The translations under genes were made by a program, and so were the position numbers. From Sulfurisoma sp963709555 (GTDB lineage Bacteria > Pseudomonadota > Gammaproteobacteria > Burkholderiales > Rhodocyclaceae), in NCBI GenBank assembly GCA_963709555.1, contig CAVPWR010000003.1, positions 372,001 to 436,000 on the forward strand: 64,000 nucleotides of DNA, read 5' to 3'. Below, one piece after another: positions 50,005-59,641 of the stretch; the first letter of the stretch is position 1; the number at the start of each line of letters is the position of its first letter. The notes beneath the pieces are model-generated. The model saw only the letters and a list, made by a program, of their open reading frames with translations. It searched no databases and was not told the origin of the DNA.

Positions 50005-51643
50005 ATGCATCGTTGCGTGCAAGCCGTGAAGATATTGCTGGCGGTCGTCCTGGCCACCTGGTCTGCGGCGTGGGCGGCCCCGGCGACCGAAGCGGAGCCG
50101 GCCGGTGGCGGGCAGCCAAGCGCAGGCACCGCGGCGCCCCTGGTCTTTTTCAATCGAACCATCATCGAATTTCGCGCGCCATTCCTCGGGATGCCTGCAA
50201 CGGAACGCGCAGCCAGGGCTCGGCACCATCCTGGGGGAAGTCCTGCGCGAGGGAGGTGATCTGACGGTGGTGGTGAAGGCGAACCCCGAGGGACGCCTGG
50301 TGATGGTCAATGACCGGCTGGCTTTTGTCGTTACCTCTGGTGATGCGGACCCGTTGCTCCAGGAAAATGTCGACAAAGTGGCCAAGCGGGCAGCGCAACG
50401 ACTCGAGCAGGTCGTGGCCGAGACGCGTGAGGCAAGAAGCCTGGAGGCATTTAGCAAGGCGCTGACTGCCGCGGCCATTGCCACGGCAGTGTTTGTGCTG
50501 CTGCTTTGGTGCATTCGGTGGCTGCGCTTGCGGTTAAGGGCAGCTTTTCTGACGGCGATGGAGCGCAAATTCTCGACACTGAAAATCGGTGGGGCCGAGA
50601 TCGTCGAAAGGAGTTACCTATTAACCTGGGTGCGTCGAGTGCTGATCGCGCTGCGCTGGCTGGTGGTATTTCTGCTCACCTACGAGTGGCTGAGTTTCGT
50701 CCTCTCGAGTTTTCCTTACACCCGCCCTTGGGGCGAGCACCTCAATGGCTACCTGCTGGATATTGGTCAAAGCCTGCTCGAGGGAGTTCTGGGGGCCATT
50801 CCGGGCCTGGGCGTTGCAGTCGTAATCTTCCTTCTCGCCCGGTTTTTCATCGACCTCATGGGCAGGTTCTTCGAGAGCATGTCCAAAGCGGAATCCCCGG
50901 CCAACTGGCTCGCACCGGACACCATGCCGACTTCGCGGCGTCTGTTCTCGATCGCGATCTGGCTATTCGCCATCGTCATGGCCTATCCCTATCTGCCGGG
51001 TGCCCAGACCGAGGCTTTCAAGGGCTTGTCGGTGCTGCTCGGCCTGATGGTGTCGCTCGGGACGACGAACATTGTCGGGCAGGGCGCGGCCGGATTGATC
51101 CTCACCTATACGCGGACCCTGCGTCTGGGCGAATTCGTCCGCATCGGCGAACACGAAGGTACGGTGACGCGAATCGGCATGTTCACGACCTGCATCCGGA
51201 CCGGCCTGGGCGAGGAACTCACGGTGCCGAACACGCTGATCACCGGAGCGATCACCAAGAACTACTCGCGCGCAGTGCAAGGGCAAGGCTATATCGTGGA
51301 TACCACGGTAACGATCGGTTATGACACGCCCTGGCGGCAGGTCGAGGCTATGCTGATCGAGGCCGCGCGGCGCACGCCGGGAGTTCTCACGACGCCGTCG
51401 CCGCGCGTATTCCAGACGGCACTGTCGGACTATTACCCGGAGTACCGCCTCGTCGCGCAGGCCATTCCGAGCGGGGCGGCTCCGCGTGCCGAGGTCATGA
51501 CAGCGCTGCACGCCAACATTCAGGACGTATTCAACGAGTACGGCGTGCAGATCATGTCGCCGCATTACATGACAGACCCGGCGGCGGCCAAGGTGGTCAG
51601 TCCCGATGCCTGGTATCCGGCGCCAGCGCAGAAAGAAAAATGA
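50005..51643 (+). CDS. MscS-family mechanosensitive channel, one frameshift
   Basis: About 545 residues after one extra base near 50215 is removed. A signal peptide (MHRCVQAVKILLAVVLATW to about residue 25) precedes a periplasmic domain (FFNRTIIEFRAPFLG), then several membrane helices and the MscS pore/cytoplasmic region (LLGLMVSLGTTNIVGQGAAGLILTY split by the pore kink, RIGEHEGTVTRIGMFTT, VPNTLITGAITKNYS). It relieves osmotic pressure or conducts small solutes. GGCGGAG before the ATG supports the start. Confidence 0.87.
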
Positions 51644-51720
51644 CTCGGTCAGTTCGCCAGATAGTCTCTCATGCCACTTTGTGCTACCGAAAGCCGATAC
51701 GCCAGCTGCGAATCTTCGCG

Positions 51721-52665
51721 ATGTTGGCAGTGAATTGGAATGGTCGGGATGTTGTCAGGCGGTCAGGTGCTGTACCGGCGATGCTTGCGCTATCGCTTCT
51801 TGCATCGCCAGCCCATGCCGGCGAGATCGAGCCGAGGGCCTATGCCAATGCGCCGGTCGGCATCAATTTCCTCCTCGCCGGCTACGCCTATTCGGATGGC
51901 GATTTGTCGACGGAAGCTTCATCTCCGCTGCAGGATGCACAGCTCCGGATCAATACAGGGATCCTGGCTTATGCGCGGTCACTGGATTTCTGGGGCAATT
52001 CAGCGAAGGTCGATGTCGTCATTCCCTATTCGGAACTGGCAGGCAGCGCATTGGTTTCCGGGAAGCCGCGGGATCGTCATGTTAACGGCCTGAACGACCC
52101 GCGCTTTCGCGTCTCGGTCAATTTCCACGGCGCCCCAGCACTGTCGCTGAAAGAGTTTTCCAGCTACCAGCAGGATCTGGTCATCGGGGCGAGCATTCAG
52201 GTGTCCGCGCCCCTCGGGCAATATGATCGGGACAAGCTGGTCAACCTCGGCAACAACCGCTGGTTCGTCAGGCCCGATATCGGCATGTCCAAGGCATGGG
52301 GACCGGCGACACTCGAGCTGTCCAGCGGCATGTTTTTATTCAGCGACAATGAGGACTACCTGAGCGGCAAGAAGCAGGAGCGTGAGCCCATCTACACCGC
52401 GCAGATACATGGCACGTACAACTTCGGCGGCGGCGTGTGGGCTGCCTTGAGCGGGACGTGCGACTATGGCGGGCGCACGAAAATCGACGGCGTGCCGAGC
52501 AATGATCTGCAGAACGGCTGGCGGGTCGGGGCCACCCTGGCGCTGCCGGTTGACCGGAACAATTCGATCAAGCTTTATGCCAGCGACGGCGTATCGGTCA
52601 ATTTGGGGACCAATTTCACCCTGTTCGGAATCGTCTGGCAGTATCGTTGGGGCCAGGGTCTGTAA
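51721..52665 (+). CDS. Outer-membrane beta-barrel transporter (MetA-pathway phenol degradation family-like)
   Basis: A 314-residue protein with a signal peptide ending LSLLASPAHA (about residue 33). The mature part alternates polar and hydrophobic strands with YANAPVGINFLLAGYAYSDGD, NGLNDPRFRVSVNFHGAPAL and a C-terminal strand ending IVWQYRWGQGL, the pattern of the PF13557 outer-membrane family. Substrate unknown. It follows the MscS gene on the same strand. Confidence 0.75.
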   Translation: MLAVNWNGRDVVRRSGAVPAMLALSLLASPAHAGEIEPRAYANAPVGINFLLAGYAYSDGDLSTEASSPLQDAQLRINTGILAYARSLDFWGNSAKVDVVIPYSELAGSALVSGKPRDRHVNGLNDPRFRVSVNFHGAPALSLKEFSSYQQDLVIGASIQVSAPLGQYDRDKLVNLGNNRWFVRPDIGMSKAWGPATLELSSGMFLFSDNEDYLSGKKQEREPIYTAQIHGTYNFGGGVWAALSGTCDYGGRTKIDGVPSNDLQNGWRVGATLALPVDRNNSIKLYASDGVSVNLGTNFTLFGIVWQYRWGQGL

Positions 52666-52701
52666 GGCCGGAGCTGCTGCCAGGCAGTGGGTTTCGGTGT
52701 C

Positions 52702-54216
52702 CTATCGGGCGGGGCCTTTCAGCTGCGCCTCGGCCTTTTCCCGTTCCGCCCGTGCTTCCATGACCAGCTGGTAGGCGATGTAGTACTTGTAGATGTTGCT
52801 GACGTAGGTCACGGTCTCGGCACCGATCTTCTCGGCGGCGACGTACTCGACGTTGTGGAACCAGACGTTGGGATCGAGCCCGCGCCGCGCTGCCTCCTGC
52901 CGCAGCTGGCGCACGCGCGCCGGTCCGGCGTTGTAGGAGGCAAAGGCGAACAGCGCCTTGTCCAGCTGGCTCATCGGTTCCTTGTCGTAGTACTGGTCGA
53001 TCATCAGGCGGATGTACTTGATGCCGGCATGGATGTTCGCTTCGAGCTGGCGGATGTCGCCGACGCCGAGCTCCTTGCCCGTCTTGGGCATGACCTGCAT
53101 GATGCCGACTGCCCCGGCCTTGCTGCGGGCAGCATGGTCGAGCTGCGACTCCTGGTAGCCCTGGGCGGCCATCAGCAGCCAGTCCACGCCGTACTGCTGC
53201 GAATAGTGCTGGAAGAACTTGACCAAGGCGAGAAACTTCGTGCGCTCGGCATCGGAGGTCGCGTCCTTCGCGTACTTCGCGTCCTTGAGGTAGCGGTTGA
53301 GGATGGTGTTCCCGGCCGTGGTGCCCTTGCCGTGGGCGGCGAGGAAATCATCGAGCGCGGACTTGAGCTGCGGACTGTTCTTGCGCACGGCCCAGGCGAT
53401 GCTGCCGCCGCGCCGCACGGCGATGTCTTCGTGAACGGTGATCTGCGGGAAGACCTGCTTCCAGAATTCGGCGATATGCCGGTCGACGATCGTCAGGGGC
53501 ACGAGGCCGGCGGCGACCATTTCGATCAAGTCCTCGCTCTCGAGCGACTCCGGCGCGGCCTTGATGATGGCGGCTGGCTTCCTTCTTGTCGCGAAGTCGC
53601 GATTGAGCGCCACGACGCTTTCATGAAAGCTCGACGACTTGCGGATGAACACCTGCTTGCCGGCGAGGTCATCCACGGTCTTCAGGGCGGGGGCGGCGGG
53701 GCCGGAGACGACCACCTCGCTGACGTCGGGATAGACCGGCCTGGAGAAGTCGACCAGCTTCTGCCGTTCCGGGGTGACGGTGAGGTTCGCGGCGGCGATG
53801 TCGCCCTTGCCGGCGGCCAGGGCCGGCAGCAACTGGTCGCGCGCCATCGGTATGAAGATCACGCGAACCTTGAGATGCTTCCGCTTCCTGTCCTTGGCCA
53901 GCCCCTTGTTTAGCTCCTCCTCGAACAGACGGAAGGCGTCGTGGGTCACGCCGCGCGGCACGCCCTTGTCAATGAAGTAACTGGTCTTGTTGTAGCTGGT
54001 GAGGACGCGGATGGTGCGGCGCTCGAGCATCTTGTCGAGATCGCCGAGCGCGGGCTGCAGGGACTTCCTGACGTCGATGGCGAGCTGCTCGCGGCGCGGC
54101 GGAGTCTTGTCCTGGGCCGCGGCGGGGAAGACGGTGGCCGCACACGCAGCGGCGGCGATGGCGGTCAGGAAGCGGGCAAGCGAACGAGTGGCCCGGGGCT
54201 TAGACGGAGACGACAT
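52702..54216 (-). CDS. Membrane-bound lytic transglycosylase F-like protein
   Basis: A 504-residue periplasmic enzyme. Signal peptide to about residue 34 (TAIAAAACAATVFPAAA), then a solute-binding-like regulatory domain (about 60-300: RTIRVLTSYNKTSYFIDKG, GDIAAANLTVTPERQKLVDFS) and a lysozyme-like SLT domain (about 330-480) with the catalytic Glu in AAQGYQESQLDH and GIMQVMPKTGKELG, NAGPARVRQLR. It cleaves peptidoglycan; the N-terminal domain in MltF binds muropeptides. The start at 54216 fits the family. Confidence 0.93.
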   Translation of the reverse strand: MSSPSKPRATRSLARFLTAIAAAACAATVFPAAAQDKTPPRREQLAIDVRKSLQPALGDLDKMLERRTIRVLTSYNKTSYFIDKGVPRGVTHDAFRLFEEELNKGLAKDRKRKHLKVRVIFIPMARDQLLPALAAGKGDIAAANLTVTPERQKLVDFSRPVYPDVSEVVVSGPAAPALKTVDDLAGKQVFIRKSSSFHESVVALNRDFATRRKPAAIIKAAPESLESEDLIEMVAAGLVPLTIVDRHIAEFWKQVFPQITVHEDIAVRRGGSIAWAVRKNSPQLKSALDDFLAAHGKGTTAGNTILNRYLKDAKYAKDATSDAERTKFLALVKFFQHYSQQYGVDWLLMAAQGYQESQLDHAARSKAGAVGIMQVMPKTGKELGVGDIRQLEANIHAGIKYIRLMIDQYYDKEPMSQLDKALFAFASYNAGPARVRQLRQEAARRGLDPNVWFHNVEYVAAEKIGAETVTYVSNIYKYYIAYQLVMEARAEREKAEAQLKGPAR

Positions 54217-54247
54217 TTCGGTTCCTTTTCGAGCCGATTCTACTTGC

Positions 54248-54595
54248 TTAGTCGCCGCGGGTTCGCCGGCGCAACTCGTAATAGACGAGCAGCAGCAGGG
54301 CCATCGGTCCGGCGAAGCCGACGAGGAAGGGCGCGAGCCCGGCGATGCGATCCCAGGCGCTCGTCTCGGCGGTGAACGCGCGCCAGATGACGACAGCTGT
54401 TGGCACCACGGTGAATAGCAGCGTCGGCAGCAGGAACCAGAGCGACGTCCGGCCACCCGCGCGCGCCTGCCGCGCCGCGAGCAGGGATACCGCGGCCACG
54501 GCCACCGACGAGGCGACGCCCCAGGCGAGGCCGAAGGCCGCGGCGACCAGGCTGCCGATCTGGTAGATCAGCAGGAGCGCGAAGCCGATTTCGAC
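54248..54595 (-). CDS. Membrane protein, 5' end missing
   Basis: About 115 residues with four probable helices (FALLLIYQIGSLVAAAFGL, SSVAVAAVSLLAARQ, LWFLLPTLLFTVVPTAVV, GLAPFLVGFAGPMALLLL) and a basic end YYELRRRTRGD. There is no ATG, GTG or TTG at a sensible point upstream; the frame runs straight into antisense of the neighbouring GNAT fragment. It looks truncated at its N-terminus at the same place where the GNAT gene is truncated. Confidence 0.55.
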   Translation of the reverse strand, partial: VEIGFALLLIYQIGSLVAAAFGLAWGVASSVAVAAVSLLAARQARAGGRTSLWFLLPTLLFTVVPTAVVIWRAFTAETSAWDRIAGLAPFLVGFAGPMALLLLVYYELRRRTRGD

Positions 54596-54601
54596 CAGCG
54601 G

Positions 54602-54916
54602 GTGATCCTGCTGTGCACAATCCTGCGCGACGGCGAGGAGATCGTGATCGGCTCGGGCAGCTACGCCCGGGTCGGCAACGCAGTGGCTGAGGTCGCCTTC
54701 GTCGTCGAAGAGGACTACCAGCGCCTCGGCATCGCCGGCCGGCTCGTCGAACATCTCGGGCGCATCGCCCGCGTCGCGGGCGTGCGGACCTTCGTCGCCG
54801 AGGTGCTGCCCTATAACAGGGGCATGCTTTCGGTCTTCGAACGCAGCGGCTGGCCGATGACCACCGAGAAGGCGGACGGTACGATGCACGTCACATTGAC
54901 CCTGGACAATGATTGA
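54602..54916 (+). pseudogene. GNAT acetyltransferase, N-terminally truncated
   Basis: Encodes the C-terminal two thirds of a GNAT domain: DGEEIVIGSGSYARVG, AEVAFVVEEDYQRLGIAGRLVEHL (acetyl-CoA loop) and FVAEVLPYNRGMLSVFERSGW. The reading frame remains open upstream to about 54560 (ADFDQRVILLC is plausible GNAT sequence) but no start codon or N-terminal third is present. It resembles the acetyltransferase modules linked to acetyl-CoA metabolism. The truncation point coincides with that of the divergent membrane gene. Confidence 0.6.
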
Positions 54917-54929
54917 AAGGAGATCGTCG

Positions 54930-55871
54930 ATGGAAAGGCAACACGTCAAATACCAGCGCCTGATCGACCACTGCAAGACGCTCCCCCCGACGACGGTGGC
55001 CGTCGTCCATCCCTGCGACGAGAGTTTGCTCGCCGGCGCCATGGAGGCGGCGAAGCTGGGGCTGATCGTCCCGCTGCTGGTCGGGTCGAAGGAGAAAATC
55101 GAGGCCACGGCGCGCAAATACGGCATCGAGCTCGGCGACGCGGAGATCGTCGATGCGCCCTACAGCCAGGCCGCGGCGGAGCGCGCCGTGGCGCTGGTGC
55201 GCGAGGGCAGGGCCGAGGCCTTGATGAAGGGCAGCCTGCATACCGACGAGCTCATGGGCGCGGTGGTGCGCCGCGACACCGGGCTGCGCACGGGGCGGCG
55301 CGTCAGCCACTGCTTCGTCATGGATGTGCCGAGCTACGGCGAGACCCTGATCATCACCGACGCCGCAATCAATATCGCGCCGACGCTGAAGGACAAGGTC
55401 AACATCATCCAGAATGCCATCGATCTCGCCCATGCCCTCAATTTTCCCGAGGTGCGCGTCGCGCTGCTCTCGGCGATGGAGACCATCAATCCCGACGTGC
55501 CTTCGACGGTGGAGGCTGGCGCCCTCTGCAAGATGGCCGACCGCGGCCAGATTACCGGGGCGATCCTCGATGGACCGCTGGCGCTGGACAACGCGATCAG
55601 CCTCGAGTCGGTCGCGATCAAGAAGATCGATTCGCCCGTCGCCGGCCGCGCCAACGTGCTCGTCGTGCCCGACCTCGAGGCGGGCAACATGCTGGCCAAG
55701 AGCCTGTCCTTCCTTGCCGGCGCGGATGCGGCGGGTATCGTGCTCGGCGCGCGCGTGCCGATCATCCTCACCAGCCGTGCCGATTCGGTGATGACGCGGC
55801 TCGCTTCCTGCGCGGTCGCAGTGGCTGTGGCCGCCGCGCGGCGCAAGGATGTGGCGCGGATCGCCGAATAG
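54930..55871 (+). CDS. Phosphate acetyl/butyryltransferase family protein
   Basis: A 313-residue enzyme that exchanges CoA and phosphate on an acyl group. PTA/PTB features are AEALMKGSLHTDELMGAVV, SHCFVMDVPSYGETLIITDAAIN and DGPLALDNAISLESV. It lacks the MaoC domain of bifunctional homologues. AAGGAG lies seven bases before the ATG at 54930. The GNAT fragment directly upstream may have been part of the same operon. Confidence 0.88.
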   Translation: MERQHVKYQRLIDHCKTLPPTTVAVVHPCDESLLAGAMEAAKLGLIVPLLVGSKEKIEATARKYGIELGDAEIVDAPYSQAAAERAVALVREGRAEALMKGSLHTDELMGAVVRRDTGLRTGRRVSHCFVMDVPSYGETLIITDAAINIAPTLKDKVNIIQNAIDLAHALNFPEVRVALLSAMETINPDVPSTVEAGALCKMADRGQITGAILDGPLALDNAISLESVAIKKIDSPVAGRANVLVVPDLEAGNMLAKSLSFLAGADAAGIVLGARVPIILTSRADSVMTRLASCAVAVAVAAARRKDVARIAE

Positions 55872-56003
55872 CCGAACGGCCAGGATGTGGCCGTCACCGA
55901 ACCGAGCCTTTGGCGGGGTTCGCCATGACGCGAACTTTCGTTCCGCGAGCATGCTCTAATTGCCTCAACCGGCCATGCCGGCAGTGGCGCCACGGAAAGG
56001 ACC

Positions 56004-57719
56004 ATGGAAGATATGAGTGACATAGCGCGTGACAGCGGGCGCAACGGCTGGAGCGCGGACCTGCTGCCCGGCCTGACCACGGCGGCCGTGGTGGTGCCCA
56101 AGGCGCTGGCCTACGCGACCATCGCGCAGCTGCCGGTGCAGGCGGGCCTGTTCGCGGCGCTGGTGCCGATGGCCGTCTATGCCGTGCTCGGCACCTCGCG
56201 GCTGCTGAGCGTCAGCACCACCACGCCGATCGCGATCCTCTGCGCGACGGCGATCGGCGAGGCGCTGCGGGCCGATCCAGGCCTCGACCCGCTGACGGCG
56301 GCGGCGACGCTGTCGCTGCTGGTCGGCGTCATGCTGATGGCCGCGCGGATCCTGCGGCTCGGCTTCCTCGCCAATTTCATCTCGGACCCGGTGCTGACGG
56401 GCTTCAAGGCCGGCGTCGGCTTCGTCATCGTCGTCGACCAGCTGCCCAAGCTGCTCGGCATCCATATCGAGAAGGCCGGATTCTTCCGCGACGTGGCGAG
56501 CATCGTCGGGCATCTGCCCGAACTCTCCTGGCCAACGCTCGCGGTCGCCTTGGGCACCCTGGCCGTAATCGGCCTGGCCCATCGCCTGCTGCCCAGATCG
56601 CCGGCGCCGCTGCTGGCCGTGGCGGCGGGCATCACCGCCTCGGCCATCATCGGCCTCGAGGCGGCAGGGGTCAGCGTGGTCGGCGCGATCCACGGCGGCC
56701 TGCCCGTGCCGCAGCTGCCGCAGCCGTCGCTGTTCGAGGCGATGTGGCCGGCGGCGGCCGGCATCGCGCTGATCTCCTTCACCGAGTCGATCGCAGCGGC
56801 GCGCGCCTTCGTCCGGCCCGACGATCCGCCGCTCGACGCGAATCGCGAGCTGCTCGCCCTGGGCGCGGCCAATGCCGCGGGCGCCTTCATCGGCTCGATG
56901 CCGGCCGGCGGCGGCACATCGCAGACGGCGGTCAATCTCAAGGCCGGGGCGCAGTCGCAGGCGTCCTCGCTGGTGGTCGCGGCGGCGGCGTTCGCCACGC
57001 TGCTGTTCCTCGCGCCGGTCATCGCGCTGATGCCGCACGCCACGCTGGCCGCGGTCGTCGTCGCCTATTCGATCGGGCTCATCAATCCGGCGGAGATGGC
57101 GGCGATCCGCAAGGTGCGCACCATGGAGTTCCACTGGGCGCTGGCCGCCTGCCTCGGCGTGATGGTGCTCGGCACGCTCAAGGGCATCCTCGTCGCCATC
57201 GTGCTGTCCCTGGTGGCGCTGACGAGCATGGCGAACAACCCCCGCGTCGACGAGATCCGGCGCAAGCCGGGCACCAACGTCTTCCGGCCGCGATCGAAGG
57301 AGCATCCGGAGGACGAGGCGATACCCGGCCTGCTCATCGTGCGTCCCGAGGGGCGGATCTATTTCGGCAACGCCGCGAATGTCGCCGCCAAGATAACGGC
57401 GCTGGCGCACGAGGCTGCTCCGCGAGTACTGCTGCTGGATTGCTCCGCCGTGCCGGGGCTGGAATACACCTCGCTCAAGATGCTGGTCGAGGGCGAGGAA
57501 CGCTGGCGCGAGCGCGGCATCGAACTTTGGATGGCCTCCCTCAATCCCGAGGTGTACGAGCTGGTCCAGCGTACGCCCCTGATGGAAAGGCTGGGGCGCG
57601 AGCGGATGTATTTCATGGTCGAGCGGGCGGTGGCCGCGTTCGAGGCGGTCCGGGCGGAATATCGATTAAGATTCGGCACATTTCCAAACCACGGACAGGA
57701 GTGGCCGTGGGGCCAATAA
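56004..57719 (+). CDS. SulP family anion transporter with C-terminal STAS domain
   Basis: A 571-residue inner-membrane transporter. About eleven helices (residues 18-410) include the family motif around AYATIAQLPVQAGLFAALVP, and FISDPVLTGFKAGVGFVI. A STAS domain follows (about 435-550: GLLIVRPEGRIYFGNAAN and LLDCSAVPGLEYTSLKML). SulP proteins carry sulfate, bicarbonate or carboxylates; the substrate cannot be assigned. The 130 bp before it hold no gene. Confidence 0.92.
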   Translation: MEDMSDIARDSGRNGWSADLLPGLTTAAVVVPKALAYATIAQLPVQAGLFAALVPMAVYAVLGTSRLLSVSTTTPIAILCATAIGEALRADPGLDPLTAAATLSLLVGVMLMAARILRLGFLANFISDPVLTGFKAGVGFVIVVDQLPKLLGIHIEKAGFFRDVASIVGHLPELSWPTLAVALGTLAVIGLAHRLLPRSPAPLLAVAAGITASAIIGLEAAGVSVVGAIHGGLPVPQLPQPSLFEAMWPAAAGIALISFTESIAAARAFVRPDDPPLDANRELLALGAANAAGAFIGSMPAGGGTSQTAVNLKAGAQSQASSLVVAAAAFATLLFLAPVIALMPHATLAAVVVAYSIGLINPAEMAAIRKVRTMEFHWALAACLGVMVLGTLKGILVAIVLSLVALTSMANNPRVDEIRRKPGTNVFRPRSKEHPEDEAIPGLLIVRPEGRIYFGNAANVAAKITALAHEAAPRVLLLDCSAVPGLEYTSLKMLVEGEERWRERGIELWMASLNPEVYELVQRTPLMERLGRERMYFMVERAVAAFEAVRAEYRLRFGTFPNHGQEWPWGQ

Positions 57720-57742
57720 ACAATGAGTTACATTCAGGAACC

Positions 57743-59162
57743 ATGCGCTGGCCAGGCCCTATGAACAATATGCTCCGCTACGCAATTGCCGCGGTGGCAC
57801 TGGGCGTGTTTCTGGCTGCCGGCTGCTCGACCAAGCCGGCCAAGCCCTATGAGCCGCCGAAGATCGAGCTGCCACCGGCACCGGCCGCGGCCAAGCCGCT
57901 CTCCGATCGACCGGCAGTGGTGGAAGGCCTTCGGCGACCAGGCGCTGGACCAGCTCGTGGCCGATGCGCTGGTCAACAACCTCGATCTTGCCCGTGCCGC
58001 CGCCAACATCGAGGAGGCCCGCGCCAACCTCGGCATGGCGGCATTCCTTCCTTTCTCCGCGCGTCGATGGTTTCGCCAGTGCCGGCGGCACCCGCAGCCA
58101 GCTGACGATCTCGACCGCCAAGCTCTCCGCAGGACGTCAATCGCACCGTGTGGACCGCGCAGCTCGGCGCCGCCGTCAATTGGGAAATCGACCTCTGGGG
58201 CCGCATCGGCCAGATGAACGATGCCGCGCGGGCGCGCCTGGCTGCCTCCGAGCACACCCGCAACGCCACCGCACTGTCCGTCTCCTCGGCCGTGGCCCAG
58301 ACCTACTTCCAGTTGCGCGGCCTCGACTACAAGCTGCAGCTGACGAAGGAGGCCGCGAAAAGCCTCAAGGAGGCATCGGACCTCGAGTACCGCAAGTGGC
58401 AGGCCCAGACCGGCACCCAGCTCGCCTACAGCCAGAGCCTGGCGGAACTGGCGTCGACCGAAGCGCGCATTCCGGGGCTGCAGGCGAGCGGTCGGCGCCA
58501 CCGAGCTCGCGCTGCAGGTGTTGGTCGGGCGCAGCCCGCGCGGGATGATGGACGCCTTCCCGCGCGGCAAGCACACCGCTTTGCCCGACACACCGCGCGA
58601 ATTCGACGGCACCCTGCTGCTGCGCCGCCCCGACGTGGCCTCGGCGGAACAGCTGCTTATCGCCGCCAACGCCGACGTCAATTCGATCCGCGCGGAGAGC
58701 CTGCCGCGACTCAATCTCTCGCTGCTGGCGAGCGTGCTCGCCACCACCTCGAAACTGATCACCGGCGCGCCGCTGTTCTTCGATGCCGCCGCCGGCCTGA
58801 GCGGCCCGATTTTCGACGCCGGCTACGTCAAGTCCAAGACCGAGGCCGCCGAGGCGCGGCGGGATGCGGCGGTGGCCTACTATCGTTACGCGGTCAGCAT
58901 CGCCTTCCGCGAAGTGTATGAAGCGATGATCCAGCGCGACGCCGCCGATCAACAGGTCGTCTCTTCGCAGAGCGAAGTCGCCACGCGCAAGAAATCGCTG
59001 ACGCTGACCGAGAGGAGCTACGATGCCGGCCGCTCGAGCAAGTTCGAGGTGCTGTCGGAAACCATCAAGGTGCTCAACGCCCAGCTCACGCTGATCGACG
59101 CAGCGCAATTGCAATATATCGCCCGCAGCCAGTACTACAAGGCGGTGGGAGGAGGATTCTGA
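57743..59162 (+). pseudogene. TolC-type outer-membrane efflux lipoprotein, four frameshifts
   Basis: Reconstructed length 471 residues. A lipobox (GVFLAAGC) is followed by the first TolC repeat (QWWKAFGDQALDQLVADALVNN) and the second (NWEIDLWGRIGQMNDAARA through ATLLLRRPDVASAEQLL). Frame changes near 57905, 58050, 58130 and 58490 are all single-base insertions, in CTCTCC, CCTTTC, CTCTCC and AGCGG contexts; removing one base at each restores one frame. It is the outer channel of the export operon that continues with DUF3302 and HlyD genes. Whether it is truly broken depends on the read data. Confidence 0.78.
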
Positions 59163-59595
59163 TGCTGTTCCACGTCTATGACCGAGCCCAAGCCCGAGGG
59201 CTACTACGTCGAACGAACCCTTCGGCATCTATCGCACCATTCTCGATGCCGACTGGCTGCTCTATATCCTGCTGCCCTTGCTGGCGATCATCGTGATCGC
59301 CGTGCTGATGCTGGGCTGGCACGTGCATGAGATCCCGAAGCACAAGGCCGACCACAAGACCATGCGGCAGGCGGAGCTGGTTACCGCGCTGACCCTGCTC
59401 GGACTGATCGAACACTGGGTCTGGGCGGTGGCGCTGTTCATCGCCTACATGGACTGGGGCGCGGCCGAGGAGTGGTTCGTCGGCATCCTGCGCAAGGCGC
59501 GCCAGCCCGTGAAGGTGGAGGCCACCGTGCCGCCAGCGCCGACTTTTTCGCCGGAGCCGGCGTTTGCTTCGGCTGCGCCGGTGGCCGCGGGTTGA
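59162..59595 (+). pseudogene. DUF3302 (YiaW-like) inner-membrane protein, two frameshifts
   Basis: Reconstructed length 143 residues. AGGAGG lies six bases before the ATG at 59162, which overlaps the TolC stop. After frame changes near 59175 and 59215 (both +1) the protein reads EPKPEGYYVER, then two membrane helices (LLAIIVIAVLMLGWHVHE and HWVWAVALFIAYMDW). This is the DUF3302 pattern of E. coli YiaW, which pairs with the YiaV membrane fusion protein. The C-terminal tail contains a dispersed-motif copy (VPPAPTFSP). Confidence 0.68.
59525..59548 (-). repeat. Dispersed coding motif, copy 8
   Basis: Minus-strand match with one difference (CGGCAC for CGCCAC). Encodes VPPAPTF in the tail of the DUF3302 protein. 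Confidence 0.65.
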
Positions 59596-59641
59596 ACCGG
59601 GCGTGGCGCCGCTCGCCGACTCGTGAAGGGGAGAAGAAAGC

